Shown here: positions 27,325 through 35,424 of the stretch, in pieces
Layout of the letters: each line of letters opens with the position of its first letter
How positions within the stretch are numbered: the stretch's first letter is position 1
DNA from: Candidatus Binatia bacterium
GTDB lineage: Bacteria; Desulfobacterota; Binatia; UBA12015
NCBI GenBank assembly: GCA_029243485.1
Contig: JAQWRY010000028.1
Span: 124,001-188,000 of the forward strand
Length of the DNA: 64,000 bases
Direction of reading: 5' to 3'
Translations under genes and position numbers: made by a program
The notes under the pieces: generated by a model
What the model was told of the DNA's origin: nothing
Seen by the model: only the letters and a program-made list of their open reading frames with translations
Database searches by the model: none

Positions 27325-28596
27325 ATGTCCGGGGAACCGCTCCGCATAGCTCTGCTCACCTACCGGGGAAATCCACGCTCCGGGGGTCAGGGGATCTACG
27401 TCCGCTTGTTGAGCCGCGAACTCGTCCGTCTGGGCCACCAGGTCGACGTCTGGAGTGGTCAGCCCTACCCCGAACTCCTCGAGGGGGTCGGCCTGGTGAA
27501 GGTTCCGAGCCTCGATCTCTGGAACGAGAAGGCTTTCTTCCGGTTCCCGACGATGAAGGAGCTGAAGGATCCGATCAACTTATCGGAGTACGCGCACACG
27601 GTGACCGGAGGCTTCCCGGAGCCGTTCACGTTTGCCCAGCGCGTCGCCCGCACGCTCACCCAGATGAACGGCAGCGGGCCCAAGTACGATGTGCTTCACG
27701 ACAACCAGACCCTCGGCCCGGCCCTTCTCGGACTGCAGACCCAGACCCCTCTCGTCGCGACGATCCACCATCCGATCACACGCGATCGCCGCTTCGCACT
27801 GCAATCGGCCAAGGGCATTCGCACCCGTTACGGGCTCTTGCGCTGGTACACGTTCGTTCCCAAGCAGCTCCGCGTGTCCCGCGAACTGGACCGGGTCATG
27901 ACGGTCTCCGAGGCCTCGAAGGTCGATCTTCAGGAAGAGTTCGGCATCACCGGAGACCGGATCAAGGTCGTCGGCATCGGCATCGACACGGACGTCTTCT
28001 ACCCGCGTCGCGAGATCCAGCGTGAGGACGAGCTCCTGGTCTGCACGCTCTCGGCGGACTCCCCGATCAAGGGCTTCGTCTACCTGCTCGACGCGCTTTC
28101 GATCCTGCGCAAGACCCGCCCGAACCTGAAGCTCCGCGCCGTGGGCGCGCCGGGCCGCAAGACGATCACGCAGAAGCATCTCGACCGCCTGAGCCTCCAG
28201 GATGCAGTCGAATTCACCGGCAAGGTCGAAGCGCACGAGATCGCCGAACTCTACGGCCGCGCGACGGTTGCCGTTGTCCCGTCGCTGTACGAAGGCTTCG
28301 GACTCCCGGCGGGCGAGGCGATGGCGTGCGAGGTTCCGGTCGTCGCGACGACGGGGGGCGCCCTGCCTGAAGTCGTCGGACGCGATCGGAAGGCGGGAAT
28401 CCTTGTCGAGCCGGGTTCCGGAGAGGCTCTGGCGGGTGCGATCAGTGAGTTGCTCGACGCGCCGGATCGTCGTCGCGAGATGGGCCTTGCCGGTCGCCAG
28501 CGGGTCGAAGAGTTGTTCACGTGGCGTCGCGCCGCCGAGCGTCGCGTCGAGATCTATCGCGAGGCCATCGCGGAACGAAAGAGCCTCGGATGCTGA
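27325..28596 (+). CDS. Glycosyltransferase family 4
   Basis: A 423-residue GT-B retaining glycosyltransferase. The N-terminal domain starts 'IALLTYRGNPRSGGQGIYVRLL', with the Gly-rich acceptor loop. The C-terminal nucleotide-sugar domain includes 'LSADSPIKGFVYLLDAL' and 'VVPSLYEGFGLPAGEAMACEVPVVATTGG', with the EX7E motif in 'YEGFGLPAGE'. It is the first gene of a tight three-gene operon; the methyltransferase ATG overlaps its end by 7 bp. The sugar, acceptor and pathway are unknown; a cell-surface or storage glycan is likely. Confidence 0.92.
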   Translation: MSGEPLRIALLTYRGNPRSGGQGIYVRLLSRELVRLGHQVDVWSGQPYPELLEGVGLVKVPSLDLWNEKAFFRFPTMKELKDPINLSEYAHTVTGGFPEPFTFAQRVARTLTQMNGSGPKYDVLHDNQTLGPALLGLQTQTPLVATIHHPITRDRRFALQSAKGIRTRYGLLRWYTFVPKQLRVSRELDRVMTVSEASKVDLQEEFGITGDRIKVVGIGIDTDVFYPRREIQREDELLVCTLSADSPIKGFVYLLDALSILRKTRPNLKLRAVGAPGRKTITQKHLDRLSLQDAVEFTGKVEAHEIAELYGRATVAVVPSLYEGFGLPAGEAMACEVPVVATTGGALPEVVGRDRKAGILVEPGSGEALAGAISELLDAPDRRREMGLAGRQRVEELFTWRRAAERRVEIYREAIAERKSLGC

Positions 28597-29324
28597 CGGT
28601 CGAGTTCGAACGGCTCGGCCTCGTGCCGGGATCTCGCGTGCTCGACGTCGGCTGCGGTGGCGGACGACATCTTCGCGAGACGCGTCGTCATGCGGGCATC
28701 ACCGCGATCGGCGTCGACCTCGGAACGCAGGAAGTCGTCGATGCACAGAAGGCTCTGCGGGAGATGGACGAGCTCGCGCCCGAGTTGGGCGGCACCGTCG
28801 AAGGCGCCGGCCCCTGGTTGTCGATGCAGGGAAGCGGGTACCAGCTTCCGTTCCGCGACGATTCGTTCGACTGCGTGATCATCTCTGAGGTGCTCGAGCA
28901 TCTCCACAACGACGAAGACGCACTTCGCGAGGTCTCGCGCGTGCTGAAGCCGGGCGGCGTGCTTGCCGCTTCCGTTCCCCGCGAGGGGCCGGAGGCCGTG
29001 TGCTGGACGCTTTCCGATGAGTACCCCAACTCCCCGGGTGGGCACGTTCGAATCTATCGCGGCGACAAGCTGCCCAAGATGATCGAGCGTGGCGGGTACG
29101 AAATCGTGGGCACGCACTACGCTCACGCCCTGCATTCCCCCTATTGGTGGCTCAAGTGCCTGTTCGGCCTCGACAACGAACAGGTATGGCCGGTCAAAAT
29201 CTATCACCAGTTCCTGGTCTGGGATCTCATGCAGCGTCCGTGGCTCACACAAGCCCTGGACTCGATGCTGAACCCCCTGATCGGCAAGAGCGTCGTCTTC
29301 TACGCTGTCAAAGGAAACGCATGA
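28590..29324 (+). CDS. Class I SAM-dependent methyltransferase
   Basis: A 244-residue Rossmann methyltransferase. Motif I is 'VLDVGCGGGRHL', followed by the acidic motif 'IGVDLGTQEVVDAQ', motif IV 'FDCVIISEVLEHL' and motif V 'LREVSRVLKPGGVLAASVP'. It resembles Methyltransf_11 enzymes that act on small molecules or glycan/lipid precursors. The ATG at 28590 overlaps the glycosyltransferase gene by 7 bp, and its TGA overlaps the ATG of the next gene, so the three proteins are made in fixed proportion. A methylated glycan or glycolipid is a reasonable guess. Confidence 0.9.
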   Translation: MLTVEFERLGLVPGSRVLDVGCGGGRHLRETRRHAGITAIGVDLGTQEVVDAQKALREMDELAPELGGTVEGAGPWLSMQGSGYQLPFRDDSFDCVIISEVLEHLHNDEDALREVSRVLKPGGVLAASVPREGPEAVCWTLSDEYPNSPGGHVRIYRGDKLPKMIERGGYEIVGTHYAHALHSPYWWLKCLFGLDNEQVWPVKIYHQFLVWDLMQRPWLTQALDSMLNPLIGKSVVFYAVKGNA

Positions 29325-30451
29325 TGAGCAACAACCGGCGGCCCCTTTCCACCGAGCATTTCGAGGCCACCGGCCAGTGGATTGCGGATCGTCAAGAAGC
29401 CGGCGGGGTTCTCCCGTGGGTTCCCGGCGGCAAGTTCGACCCCTGGGATCACGTTCATGCAGCGATGGGCCTGACTCTCGTCCAGAAGTACGAAGAGGCG
29501 CGTGTGGCGTTCCGCTATCTCGCCGAGATTCAGGAGGCGAACGGTGCGTGGGTTGCCGAGTGGAATGGCGATAAGATCGTCGACGGCACGTTCCAGTCGA
29601 ACCACGCCGCGTACCTCGCGGCGGGTCTCTGGCACTACCACCTGGCTACGAACGATACGGACTTCCTCGCGGAGATGTGGACCACGATGCGCGGCGGCAT
29701 CGATTTCGTCGCCGATCTGCAGGGCCCCTGCGGCGCGATGGCGTGGGCCGTGAATCCCGTGGGCAAGCCCTGGAGCGACCCGCTCGTCACCGGCAGTGCT
29801 TCGATCCATGGCAGCCTCGTCTGTGCGATCCGCATCGCGGAGCGTCTCGATCACGACGCGACTGCGTGGCGGCTTTGTCGCGAACGCCTCGCGAACGTTC
29901 TCCTGAGAAACAGCGAGCGCTTCGAAGATGTCGACTTCCCCAACGGCGGACCGGGTCGTCATTCGATGGACTGGTACTACCCGGTGCTCGGTGGTGCGGT
30001 CCGTGGCGCGGCCGCGCAGGTCCGACTGCAGGATCAGGATCAGATTGACTCGTTCCTCGAGGAGGGCGTCGGTTGTCGCTGTGTGATCGAGAACCCCTGG
30101 TACACCGTGGCGGAGACGTGTGAGCTCGTACTGGCGCTCGATGCCGTCGGTCTGACGACGCGCGCGGAGGAGGTTCTCTCGTGGGTGCAGCCTTTGCGCA
30201 CCGAGGAGGGTGGCTACTGGACGGGAGTCACGCACCCCGACCGCATCTACTATCCGGAAGGCGAGCAGACGCCGTGGACGGCAGCGACCGTTCTGATGGC
30301 GGCCGACGCACTCGCAGACGAAACGGCGACCGCGAGCTTCTTCCGCGACCTCGCCGGCGATGATCTTCGTGATGTCGACGCGGCTCTGGGTGAAGGCGAA
30401 GACGTCGAAGAGAACGAGATCGCGGCTTCCGGGGTCGAAGCGAATCCGTAG
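29321..30451 (+). CDS. Alpha/alpha-toroid protein, prenyltransferase/glycosidase-like
   Basis: A 376-residue protein of repeated helical pairs: 'AAMGLTLVQKYEEARVAFRYL', 'HAAYLAAGLWHYH', 'ETCELVLALDAVG'. The pattern recalls the (alpha/alpha)6 barrel of squalene-cyclase/prenyltransferase repeats and of unsaturated-glycan hydrolases. There is no DCTAE/DXDD cyclase motif, so a terpene cyclase is unlikely. Trp and acidic residues line the repeats ('DWYYPVLGGAVRG', 'GGYWTGVTHPDRIYYPEGEQTPWTAA'), consistent with sugar binding. The ATG overlaps the methyltransferase stop, with AAGGA upstream. It probably handles the glycan built by the glycosyltransferase. The C-terminus is acidic. Confidence 0.7.
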   Translation: MMSNNRRPLSTEHFEATGQWIADRQEAGGVLPWVPGGKFDPWDHVHAAMGLTLVQKYEEARVAFRYLAEIQEANGAWVAEWNGDKIVDGTFQSNHAAYLAAGLWHYHLATNDTDFLAEMWTTMRGGIDFVADLQGPCGAMAWAVNPVGKPWSDPLVTGSASIHGSLVCAIRIAERLDHDATAWRLCRERLANVLLRNSERFEDVDFPNGGPGRHSMDWYYPVLGGAVRGAAAQVRLQDQDQIDSFLEEGVGCRCVIENPWYTVAETCELVLALDAVGLTTRAEEVLSWVQPLRTEEGGYWTGVTHPDRIYYPEGEQTPWTAATVLMAADALADETATASFFRDLAGDDLRDVDAALGEGEDVEENEIAASGVEANP

Positions 30452-30479
30452 GCCTCGCTCGAGGCAGGCAGGCTCGGGG

Positions 30480-30501
30480 CCCCGCCGGAGTTCTGGCGGG
30501 G
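30480..30501. terminator. GC-rich hairpin between convergent genes
   Basis: CCCCGCC and GGCGGGG are perfect 7-bp arms around an 8-base loop, centred in the 85 bp between the toroid gene and the CmcI-like methyltransferase gene. There is no T-run; a bidirectional role is likely. Confidence 0.5.
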
Positions 30502-30536
30502 TCGCCCCACCTCCGCCCTTCTGCGAGGTGTGAGGC

Positions 30537-31172
30537 TCAGCGCCGGCGCAGTGCGCCGAGCGTCTTTGTCGTCGGCAGCTCGTTGAAGAGCTGGGATGCG
30601 ACGGCTTGCCGGTAAATCGTGATCGGTGCCTGGCCACCGTCGTCGGGGTTGGGGAACAGGTCGTGGATCGCGAGGATGCCGCCGTGGGCGACCTTGCCGG
30701 CCCAGCGCTCGTAATCGATCTGGGCGGCCTCGAAGCTGTGGCCGCCGTCGATGAACACCATGCCGAGAGGCACGCTGACCAGGCTCGCCGCGGCCGCGCT
30801 GCTCGAGACGAGAAGCATGGCGGTATCTTCGAGGCCGGCCTCGCGGATGGTTCGCCGGATGACGCGCAGGCTGTCCATCGCGCCCTGTTCGGGATCGAAG
30901 AGGTCCGAGTCGTGATACGCCTCGCCGGGCTGTTGCTCTTCGTTACCGCGGTGATGGTCCACGCAGACGAGTTTGCCGCCTCCGGCACGTGCGCCGGCGC
31001 CCACGTATACCGACGACTTTCCGCAGTAGCTGCCGATTTCGACGATGGGGCCGAGCGCCGCGCTTTCACGCGCGAGGTCGTGCAGGCGTAGACCTTCCTC
31101 TTCGTCGAGGAAGCCTTTGCAGGCGCGGGCAACCTCGAGGGCGCGCGGGTCCATGCGATCTTCGGCAGACAT
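30537..31172 (-). CDS. CmcI/TylF-like class I methyltransferase
   Basis: A 211-residue methyltransferase of the CmcI/TylF-like type, often Mg-dependent and active on sugars or antibiotic hydroxyls. The SAM motif is 'IVEIGSYCGKSSVYVG', followed by 'LVCVDHHRGNEE' and the metal/acid segment 'MVFIDGGHSFEAAQIDYERW' and 'GGILAIHDLFP'. It faces the glycosyltransferase-methyltransferase-toroid operon across an 85-bp gap with a hairpin, and probably belongs to the same glycan pathway. The ATG at 31172 gives 'MSAEDRMDP'; an in-frame TTG at 31184 is less likely. Confidence 0.85.
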   Translation of the reverse strand: MSAEDRMDPRALEVARACKGFLDEEEGLRLHDLARESAALGPIVEIGSYCGKSSVYVGAGARAGGGKLVCVDHHRGNEEQQPGEAYHDSDLFDPEQGAMDSLRVIRRTIREAGLEDTAMLLVSSSAAAASLVSVPLGMVFIDGGHSFEAAQIDYERWAGKVAHGGILAIHDLFPNPDDGGQAPITIYRQAVASQLFNELPTTKTLGALRRR

Positions 31173-31214
31173 CAACGGATCCAAGCTGTCGCTGTGGCTC
31201 GAAGCAACTTGGTT

Positions 31215-31931
31215 CTACATGTCGCGCGTGGGCGCGAACATCGAGCGGAGCCAACCCACGAAGGTGTTGTCGGTGAGGAAGCGCCGTTCCATCTCGTCTT
31301 CGAATTGGTCGTACGGCTTCTCGCTCTCGAACATCTGCATTCGGGTGATGAACTTCCCGTCCGGGTCGAGATCCCGAATCGGCCGGGCCGGGTTGCCGGC
31401 GACTACCGTGTTGGGCGGAACGTCGGACGTCACGATCGCGCCCGCACCGACCACGCTGTTCTTTCCGATCGTCACGCCTTTGCAGATCGTGGCTCCGTCG
31501 GCGATCCAGACGTTCTCCTCGAGCTTCACGGGTGCGGTTGGCCCCGGAGGGAAGATGCGATCGTAGAAGTCGTGCCAGTCGCAGTCGGTGATGAACACGC
31601 GCTCGGCTATGAGCGCGCCGTCGCCAATCTCGATGGAGCACGCACTCTTGATCCGAACTCCGGGCGACAAGGCGACGTAGTTCCCGATCTCGATCTTGCC
31701 CTGAGTCTCCATCCATACGACGAGGCTGATCGGCGATTCGTTGGTCGCCATCGCATGGAGGTGGTTTCCGGCGGTGATGTTGCGACCGAGGAGTTCGATC
31801 TTCCGCGGGTTCCGGAAGACGGGTTGCTCTCCGAGCGCGTCGAACTGGGGGTGGAGCACGCGACGACAGTAGTTTTCGTTCACGCGGTCCATCCACTGTT
31901 TCAGCCAGTAGGGTCGCTGATCACTGCGCAT
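31215..31931 (-). CDS. Hexapeptide-repeat acyltransferase
   Basis: A 238-residue left-handed beta-helix acyltransferase (LbetaH/WbbJ-like). The hexapeptide repeats run through 'IEIGNYVALSPGVRIKS', 'IEIGDGALIAERVFITD' and 'VWIADGATICKGVTIGKNSVVGAGAIVT', with the conserved His near 'CDWHDFYDR' and the closing 'NTVVAGNPARPIRDL'. It is expected to transfer acetyl or another acyl group to a sugar. The ATG overlaps the end of the TPR gene by 11 bp, and it stands 42 bp before the CmcI-like gene, so all three are co-transcribed. Confidence 0.88.
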   Translation of the reverse strand: MRSDQRPYWLKQWMDRVNENYCRRVLHPQFDALGEQPVFRNPRKIELLGRNITAGNHLHAMATNESPISLVVWMETQGKIEIGNYVALSPGVRIKSACSIEIGDGALIAERVFITDCDWHDFYDRIFPPGPTAPVKLEENVWIADGATICKGVTIGKNSVVGAGAIVTSDVPPNTVVAGNPARPIRDLDPDGKFITRMQMFESEKPYDQFEDEMERRFLTDNTFVGWLRSMFAPTRDM

Positions 31932-33426
31932 CGGAAGGCTCCGGAAGTTGGTTGAGGTGTTCTTGAAGGAGGGCTGTGAGTCCCTCCCGTTGATTCTCTC
32001 GGGCGTCGCGCTCCAGGCGCCGGAGGCGGAGCCAGCCCACGCCCCAACCGTCGAACGTGGGGTCCGAGGCGATGGAATCGCCGAGGCGTGAGACGAAGGC
32101 GAGCCATTCGGGATTTGCCTTCTCGTGGAGCGCGCGGCGCGAGTCGAGCACGTTCGCATATTCGGTGGCGATCCAGACGAGCGCTTCTCCGTGTGGGTGC
32201 GTGCTCGTCGTCTCCTGCAGCTTCGCGATGCGCCGTCGTGTTTCGATCGACGCGGCGTTCGCCGCCGGCAGGTCGCCCTGGTCGACCTTGGCCTCTCCCT
32301 CGAGGGCGAGGCCGATCACTTGGAGCATCGGGGAGCGACGGCTTGCGAGCGTTCGCGCGGCGGCGAGCGCCTCCGTCGGCCGATTCTGCAGAAGCAGGAA
32401 CTCAGGCCACGTCGAATGCCAACTCTGCAGCATAGGGTCGGGGATCGGAGTTTCGAACGCCTCGCGCAGCGACGCCTCGGCGTCGGCGTTGCGGCCGGTG
32501 TGTAGGTAAGCGAGTCCGAGGAGCGTTAGGTTGTGGACGCGGTGCCAGTCGTGGCTGGTCGGGAGCCCCTCGCGCTTCGCGAACTGTTCTTCGATCCGGC
32601 TCGCGGCTTCGAGTTCGGCGACGGCTTCGGTCCAGCGGCCGATCCGGGGCAACGTGTGCGCGTACATGTGGCGGGCATGTGGGACCTGCGGGTTCGCCTC
32701 GGCATAGATCTTCGCGTGGCGGACCGCATCGGCGGATTTCTCGATGTTCTCGTAGGTGTGGGCCATGTAGTGGTGGGCAGCGAAGTGGTTCGGCGCCGCG
32801 CGCAGCGCGCCCTCGTAGAAGGGAAGGGAGGTCTCGTCTCCGCCCTGTCCGCGTCCCCACGGACCTTCGCTGGCGTTGCCGCGCAGTAGCCAAGCCTCTG
32901 CGTCGCTTTCGTCTGCGGCGACCAGCGCATCGAGCGCGGTCTGATAGGCTGCTGACGCCGACTCTTTGCGCCCGGCGTCCGCGGCGAGAGCTTTGCGCTT
33001 GAGCTCGTACGCCGCGACGTACTGCTGCTCGCGCGGGTTCGTCAACGGCAGTAGGCCCTGCGCCTTCGTGAGTTCGGCGTCGGCGGCGCCGTCGTCTTTC
33101 AGCCCTTCGTAGGCTCGTGCCAGCCCGACGTGCGCCATGGCGAGCTTCGGGTCGAGCCGGAGAGCTTCGTGGAACGACCGCGCGGCTTCGATCCACCGGT
33201 ACGAGTGCAGGTGCGAGAGGCCCTGGTCGTAGAAGGCCTGCGCGTCTTCGGATTCCGTCGAAACCTTCTGGTGAACCGGGCCGATACCGGTCTGCAGCGT
33301 CGTGGGCTTGGTGACGACTGCCGTGTCGACTTTCGCGGTGAAGGGGCCACCGTGGGCCGCGGCCGTAGCGGCTCCGGCGAGCACGAGGCACGCGATCGCA
33401 CCTCGGAGGGCAGGGGGGCGAGGCAT
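31921..33426 (-). CDS. Secreted tetratricopeptide-repeat protein
   Basis: A 501-residue exported TPR protein. A signal peptide ends near 'ATAAAHGG'. At least five helix-pair repeats are visible, such as 'AQAFYDQGLSHLHSYRWIEA', 'AHHYMAHTYENIEKSADAV', 'HARHMYAHTLPRIGRWTEA' and 'LTLLGLAYLHTGRNADAEA'. No catalytic motif is seen, so it is likely a scaffold in the periplasm. The ATG at 33426 follows AAGG; a GTG two codons earlier is possible. It is the first gene of the leftward group TPR-acyltransferase-CmcI-like methyltransferase. The MITE-like element lies just upstream (33436-33600) and could carry or break its promoter. Confidence 0.82.
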   Translation of the reverse strand: MPRPPALRGAIACLVLAGAATAAAHGGPFTAKVDTAVVTKPTTLQTGIGPVHQKVSTESEDAQAFYDQGLSHLHSYRWIEAARSFHEALRLDPKLAMAHVGLARAYEGLKDDGAADAELTKAQGLLPLTNPREQQYVAAYELKRKALAADAGRKESASAAYQTALDALVAADESDAEAWLLRGNASEGPWGRGQGGDETSLPFYEGALRAAPNHFAAHHYMAHTYENIEKSADAVRHAKIYAEANPQVPHARHMYAHTLPRIGRWTEAVAELEAASRIEEQFAKREGLPTSHDWHRVHNLTLLGLAYLHTGRNADAEASLREAFETPIPDPMLQSWHSTWPEFLLLQNRPTEALAAARTLASRRSPMLQVIGLALEGEAKVDQGDLPAANAASIETRRRIAKLQETTSTHPHGEALVWIATEYANVLDSRRALHEKANPEWLAFVSRLGDSIASDPTFDGWGVGWLRLRRLERDARENQREGLTALLQEHLNQLPEPSDAQ

Positions 33427-33435
33427 CCCCACCTT

Positions 33436-33600
33436 CTAGTGTACCGCCGGGGATATCGCATCAACGGATTTTCGTTGATCGGCGTTCGTCGCGCGGAACG
33501 ACGACGCAGGAATATCGGCAATCTTCCGAGGAGGCGGGGCGCCGCGATGGACGCAGAAGGCCGGTAATGCATTGATGCGATATCACCTACGGTGCACTGG
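33436..33600. mobile_element. MITE-like element with imperfect 35-bp terminal inverted repeats
   Basis: A 165-bp segment bounded by inverted repeats: left 33436-33470, right 33566-33600. By hand alignment 28 of 35 positions pair, including a perfect 13-bp core (GATATCGCATCAA / TTGATGCGATATC). The interior has no gene. I see no clear target-site duplication. The right end truncates the reading frame of the methyltransferase remnant at about its residue 128, and the left end is 10 bp upstream of the TPR gene. Alternatives are a large regulatory palindrome or chance. Other copies in the genome would settle it. Confidence 0.5.
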
Positions 33601-33983
33601 CCGCCGTGTTGCGCGACGTGGTCTTCTCGTTCGACCGGGTAGCCGGCGCTTCGCACGAGGCCCGCGAGGTCGGGGATCGCGGTGGTCGACGTCTGGGTGA
33701 ACAAGTACGCGATCGCCGCGAGGGGAAAGCGGGCGGCGGCGCGGGCGGCCCTTATAATCGCACTCTTCGGTCGCACCTCGTCCGCAACGACCAGGCGTCC
33801 GCCCGGCCGAAGGACCCGACTCGCAGCGCGCAGAACGTAGAGCCGCTCGTCGGCGCTCGTCTCCGAGAGCGCGAGGGAGGACGCCACGGCGTCTACGTCC
33901 TGGTACATCGCGTCCACCCCGCCCAGGGACAACAACCGGATTCCCATGTCGTACCGACGCGGCGCGGACTCGAGGATGCGCAT
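33601..33983 (-). pseudogene. Methyltransferase remnant lacking its SAM-binding core
   Basis: The N-terminus 'ILESAPRRYDMGIRLLSLGG' and the C-terminal half 'LALSETSADERLYVLRAASRVLRPGGRLVV' (given in part) are those of a class I SAM methyltransferase, from memory closest to the CpaM type that accompanies corrinoid proteins. About 80-100 residues between them, including motif I (usually 'VLDIGCGTG'), are missing, with the frame kept open. At the 3' end the frame runs into the MITE-like element without a stop. It lies 18 bp after the shortened TetR gene, same strand. I infer a decayed two-gene unit. Confidence 0.65.
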
Positions 33984-34001
33984 GTAGACGTAGGTGCTCC
34001 C

Positions 34002-34373
34002 TCACTTCTTTCCCGGCGGCGCCAATACGCGGCTCTCGGTCCTGTCGTGGACGAGCTTCCTCCGGGACGCAGCCGCGGTGCTCCCCGGAGCGATGAGCTC
34101 CTGTAGGAACAACCCGTCGATGCCGCCCAGAACGATGCCGGCCATCGCATCGGGCGAGCCCTTGCGGAACTCTCCGGCGCGCTGTCCTTCCCGAAGGATC
34201 TCTGCGATCGCATCGCGCGCGGAGAAGTAGTGGTACCGGCTGCTCTTCCCCATGCCCGCTGCCTTGGCGACTCGGGCCAGATTGGTGCCGCGCATGCCGT
34301 GCTTAACGAAGGTGGCAACGGCCGCCGACAGGATCTCCCGGCGCTTCTCTTTCACATCGACGACCCTGGGCAT
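34002..34373 (-). CDS. TetR/AcrR-type regulator with internal deletion
   Basis: A 123-residue protein with an intact TetR DNA-binding head (about residues 8-55: 'KEKRREILSAAVATFVKHG', 'RVAKAAGMGKSSRYHYFSARD'). It then jumps directly to a C-terminal segment like 'REGQRAGEFRKGSPDAMAGIV' and 'GGIDGLFLQEL'. Family members are usually 180-210 residues, so 60-70 residues of the ligand-binding domain (about helices 5-7) are absent without breaking the frame. It may still bind DNA but is unlikely to sense a ligand normally. It precedes the methyltransferase remnant with 18 bp between them. Confidence 0.65.
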   Translation of the reverse strand: MPRVVDVKEKRREILSAAVATFVKHGMRGTNLARVAKAAGMGKSSRYHYFSARDAIAEILREGQRAGEFRKGSPDAMAGIVLGGIDGLFLQELIAPGSTAAASRRKLVHDRTESRVLAPPGKK

Positions 34374-34458
34374 TTATTTTCGACGCCCTGGTCGACGAAA
34401 AAATATGTGAGTTCCAGAACGGGGTGAATGGGAAATCGAGAGGGCTAGGAAGAGCGGT

Positions 34459-35328
34459 TCAGGAGCCTGAGGGGTCGGTTCGCTTGGCCGTCGCCGAGGC
34501 GAAGTCTCCGAGCCCGGCCTCCTCCCCGAGGGACTCGCGCAAGGCCTTCAACGGGTCGCGCATGTCGTCGATGTATCCGAGCGCGTACGCCCCGCGGGAG
34601 TATCCCATCAGGCGAAGAAGTGGCTCGGGCAAGTCTCGCGCGATGTCCTGCGGCACCGTCAGATACTGGTTCTCTTCCTGGCGGAGCCAGCTTCGGGCGT
34701 AGGTGATGTTCATGCCGTAGCGCGTGGCATCGGAACGGTTCGGTCCACCGCCGTGGTAGAGCGCGCCCGTGTAGAGAAGCACCGATCCGGCGTCCATCTC
34801 GGCGGGCTCGGTGTCGGCGATCGTGAACTCCTGCTTGTCGGGGAACTTGTTACTCCCCGGGATGACGCGGGTCGCACCGTTTTCTTGCGTAAAGTCCGTC
34901 ATGGCCCAGAGCGTGTTGCACTGAACCTCGTAGCCGGACGGGAAGGGGAAGAAGTCGAACGCCCACTGATCGCGGTGTATCGGTTGTTCGCTCTCGCCGG
35001 CTTCGATCGCTATGATCTGCGTCAGGTGCAGGTGATAGCTCGTCGCGTCGGCGAGGAGGCGGTGGGTCGTGCCGAGCACCAGTGGGTTCTGGATGACGTC
35101 GCGCGCCGTCTCGGATCGGGCGATTAGAGCACCGGTTCGTTTCGTGTGGTGCCCGGTGAACTCGTCGGGGCCCAGCCCGTTCGCTGCGAACCAGGGCTCG
35201 AGCTCGGCGCGGATCCGGTCGAAGGTCGTCGGGGATTCGAGTCCATCGATGACGACGCATCCGTCTCGATCGAGGATCTCGGCGGCCCGCTCGGGCGTCG
35301 TGTTGGGGCTCAAGTGCTCTACAGCCAT
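34459..35328 (-). CDS. Phytanoyl-CoA dioxygenase family protein
   Basis: Fe(II)/2-oxoglutarate-dependent oxygenase of the PhyH family (289 residues). Iron ligands are the H-x-D in 'PIHRDQWAFDFF' and a distal His in 'LLYTGALYHGGGPNRSDA'; the 2OG-binding Arg probably follows in 'RSDATRYG'. Bacterial homologues hydroxylate diverse small molecules, so phytanoyl-CoA is not implied. The ATG at 35328 begins 'MAVEHLSPNTTPERAAEIL'; upstream sequence is non-conserved. It diverges from a second 2OG dioxygenase gene, about 96 bp away, suggesting related substrates or shared control. Confidence 0.9.
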   Translation of the reverse strand: MAVEHLSPNTTPERAAEILDRDGCVVIDGLESPTTFDRIRAELEPWFAANGLGPDEFTGHHTKRTGALIARSETARDVIQNPLVLGTTHRLLADATSYHLHLTQIIAIEAGESEQPIHRDQWAFDFFPFPSGYEVQCNTLWAMTDFTQENGATRVIPGSNKFPDKQEFTIADTEPAEMDAGSVLLYTGALYHGGGPNRSDATRYGMNITYARSWLRQEENQYLTVPQDIARDLPEPLLRLMGYSRGAYALGYIDDMRDPLKALRESLGEEAGLGDFASATAKRTDPSGS

Positions 35329-35424
35329 GGCTCTAGAGTCGCGGAAACCGCCCCGCCAGGCAACGCGTTGGAGGCCCGCCAAACGTGGGTGACCCGGCGG
35401 CCGCCGCATGGTTCAATCCAGGTC

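Noticed and set aside
29321-30451. Terpene (squalene) cyclase call for the toroid protein
   Set aside because: There is no DXDD or QW repeat set of a true cyclase; only the fold pattern is similar.
29300-31132. 610-codon minus-strand frame
   Set aside because: It covers the toroid and CmcI-like genes in the wrong frames and is Arg/Ser-rich, as shadows are.
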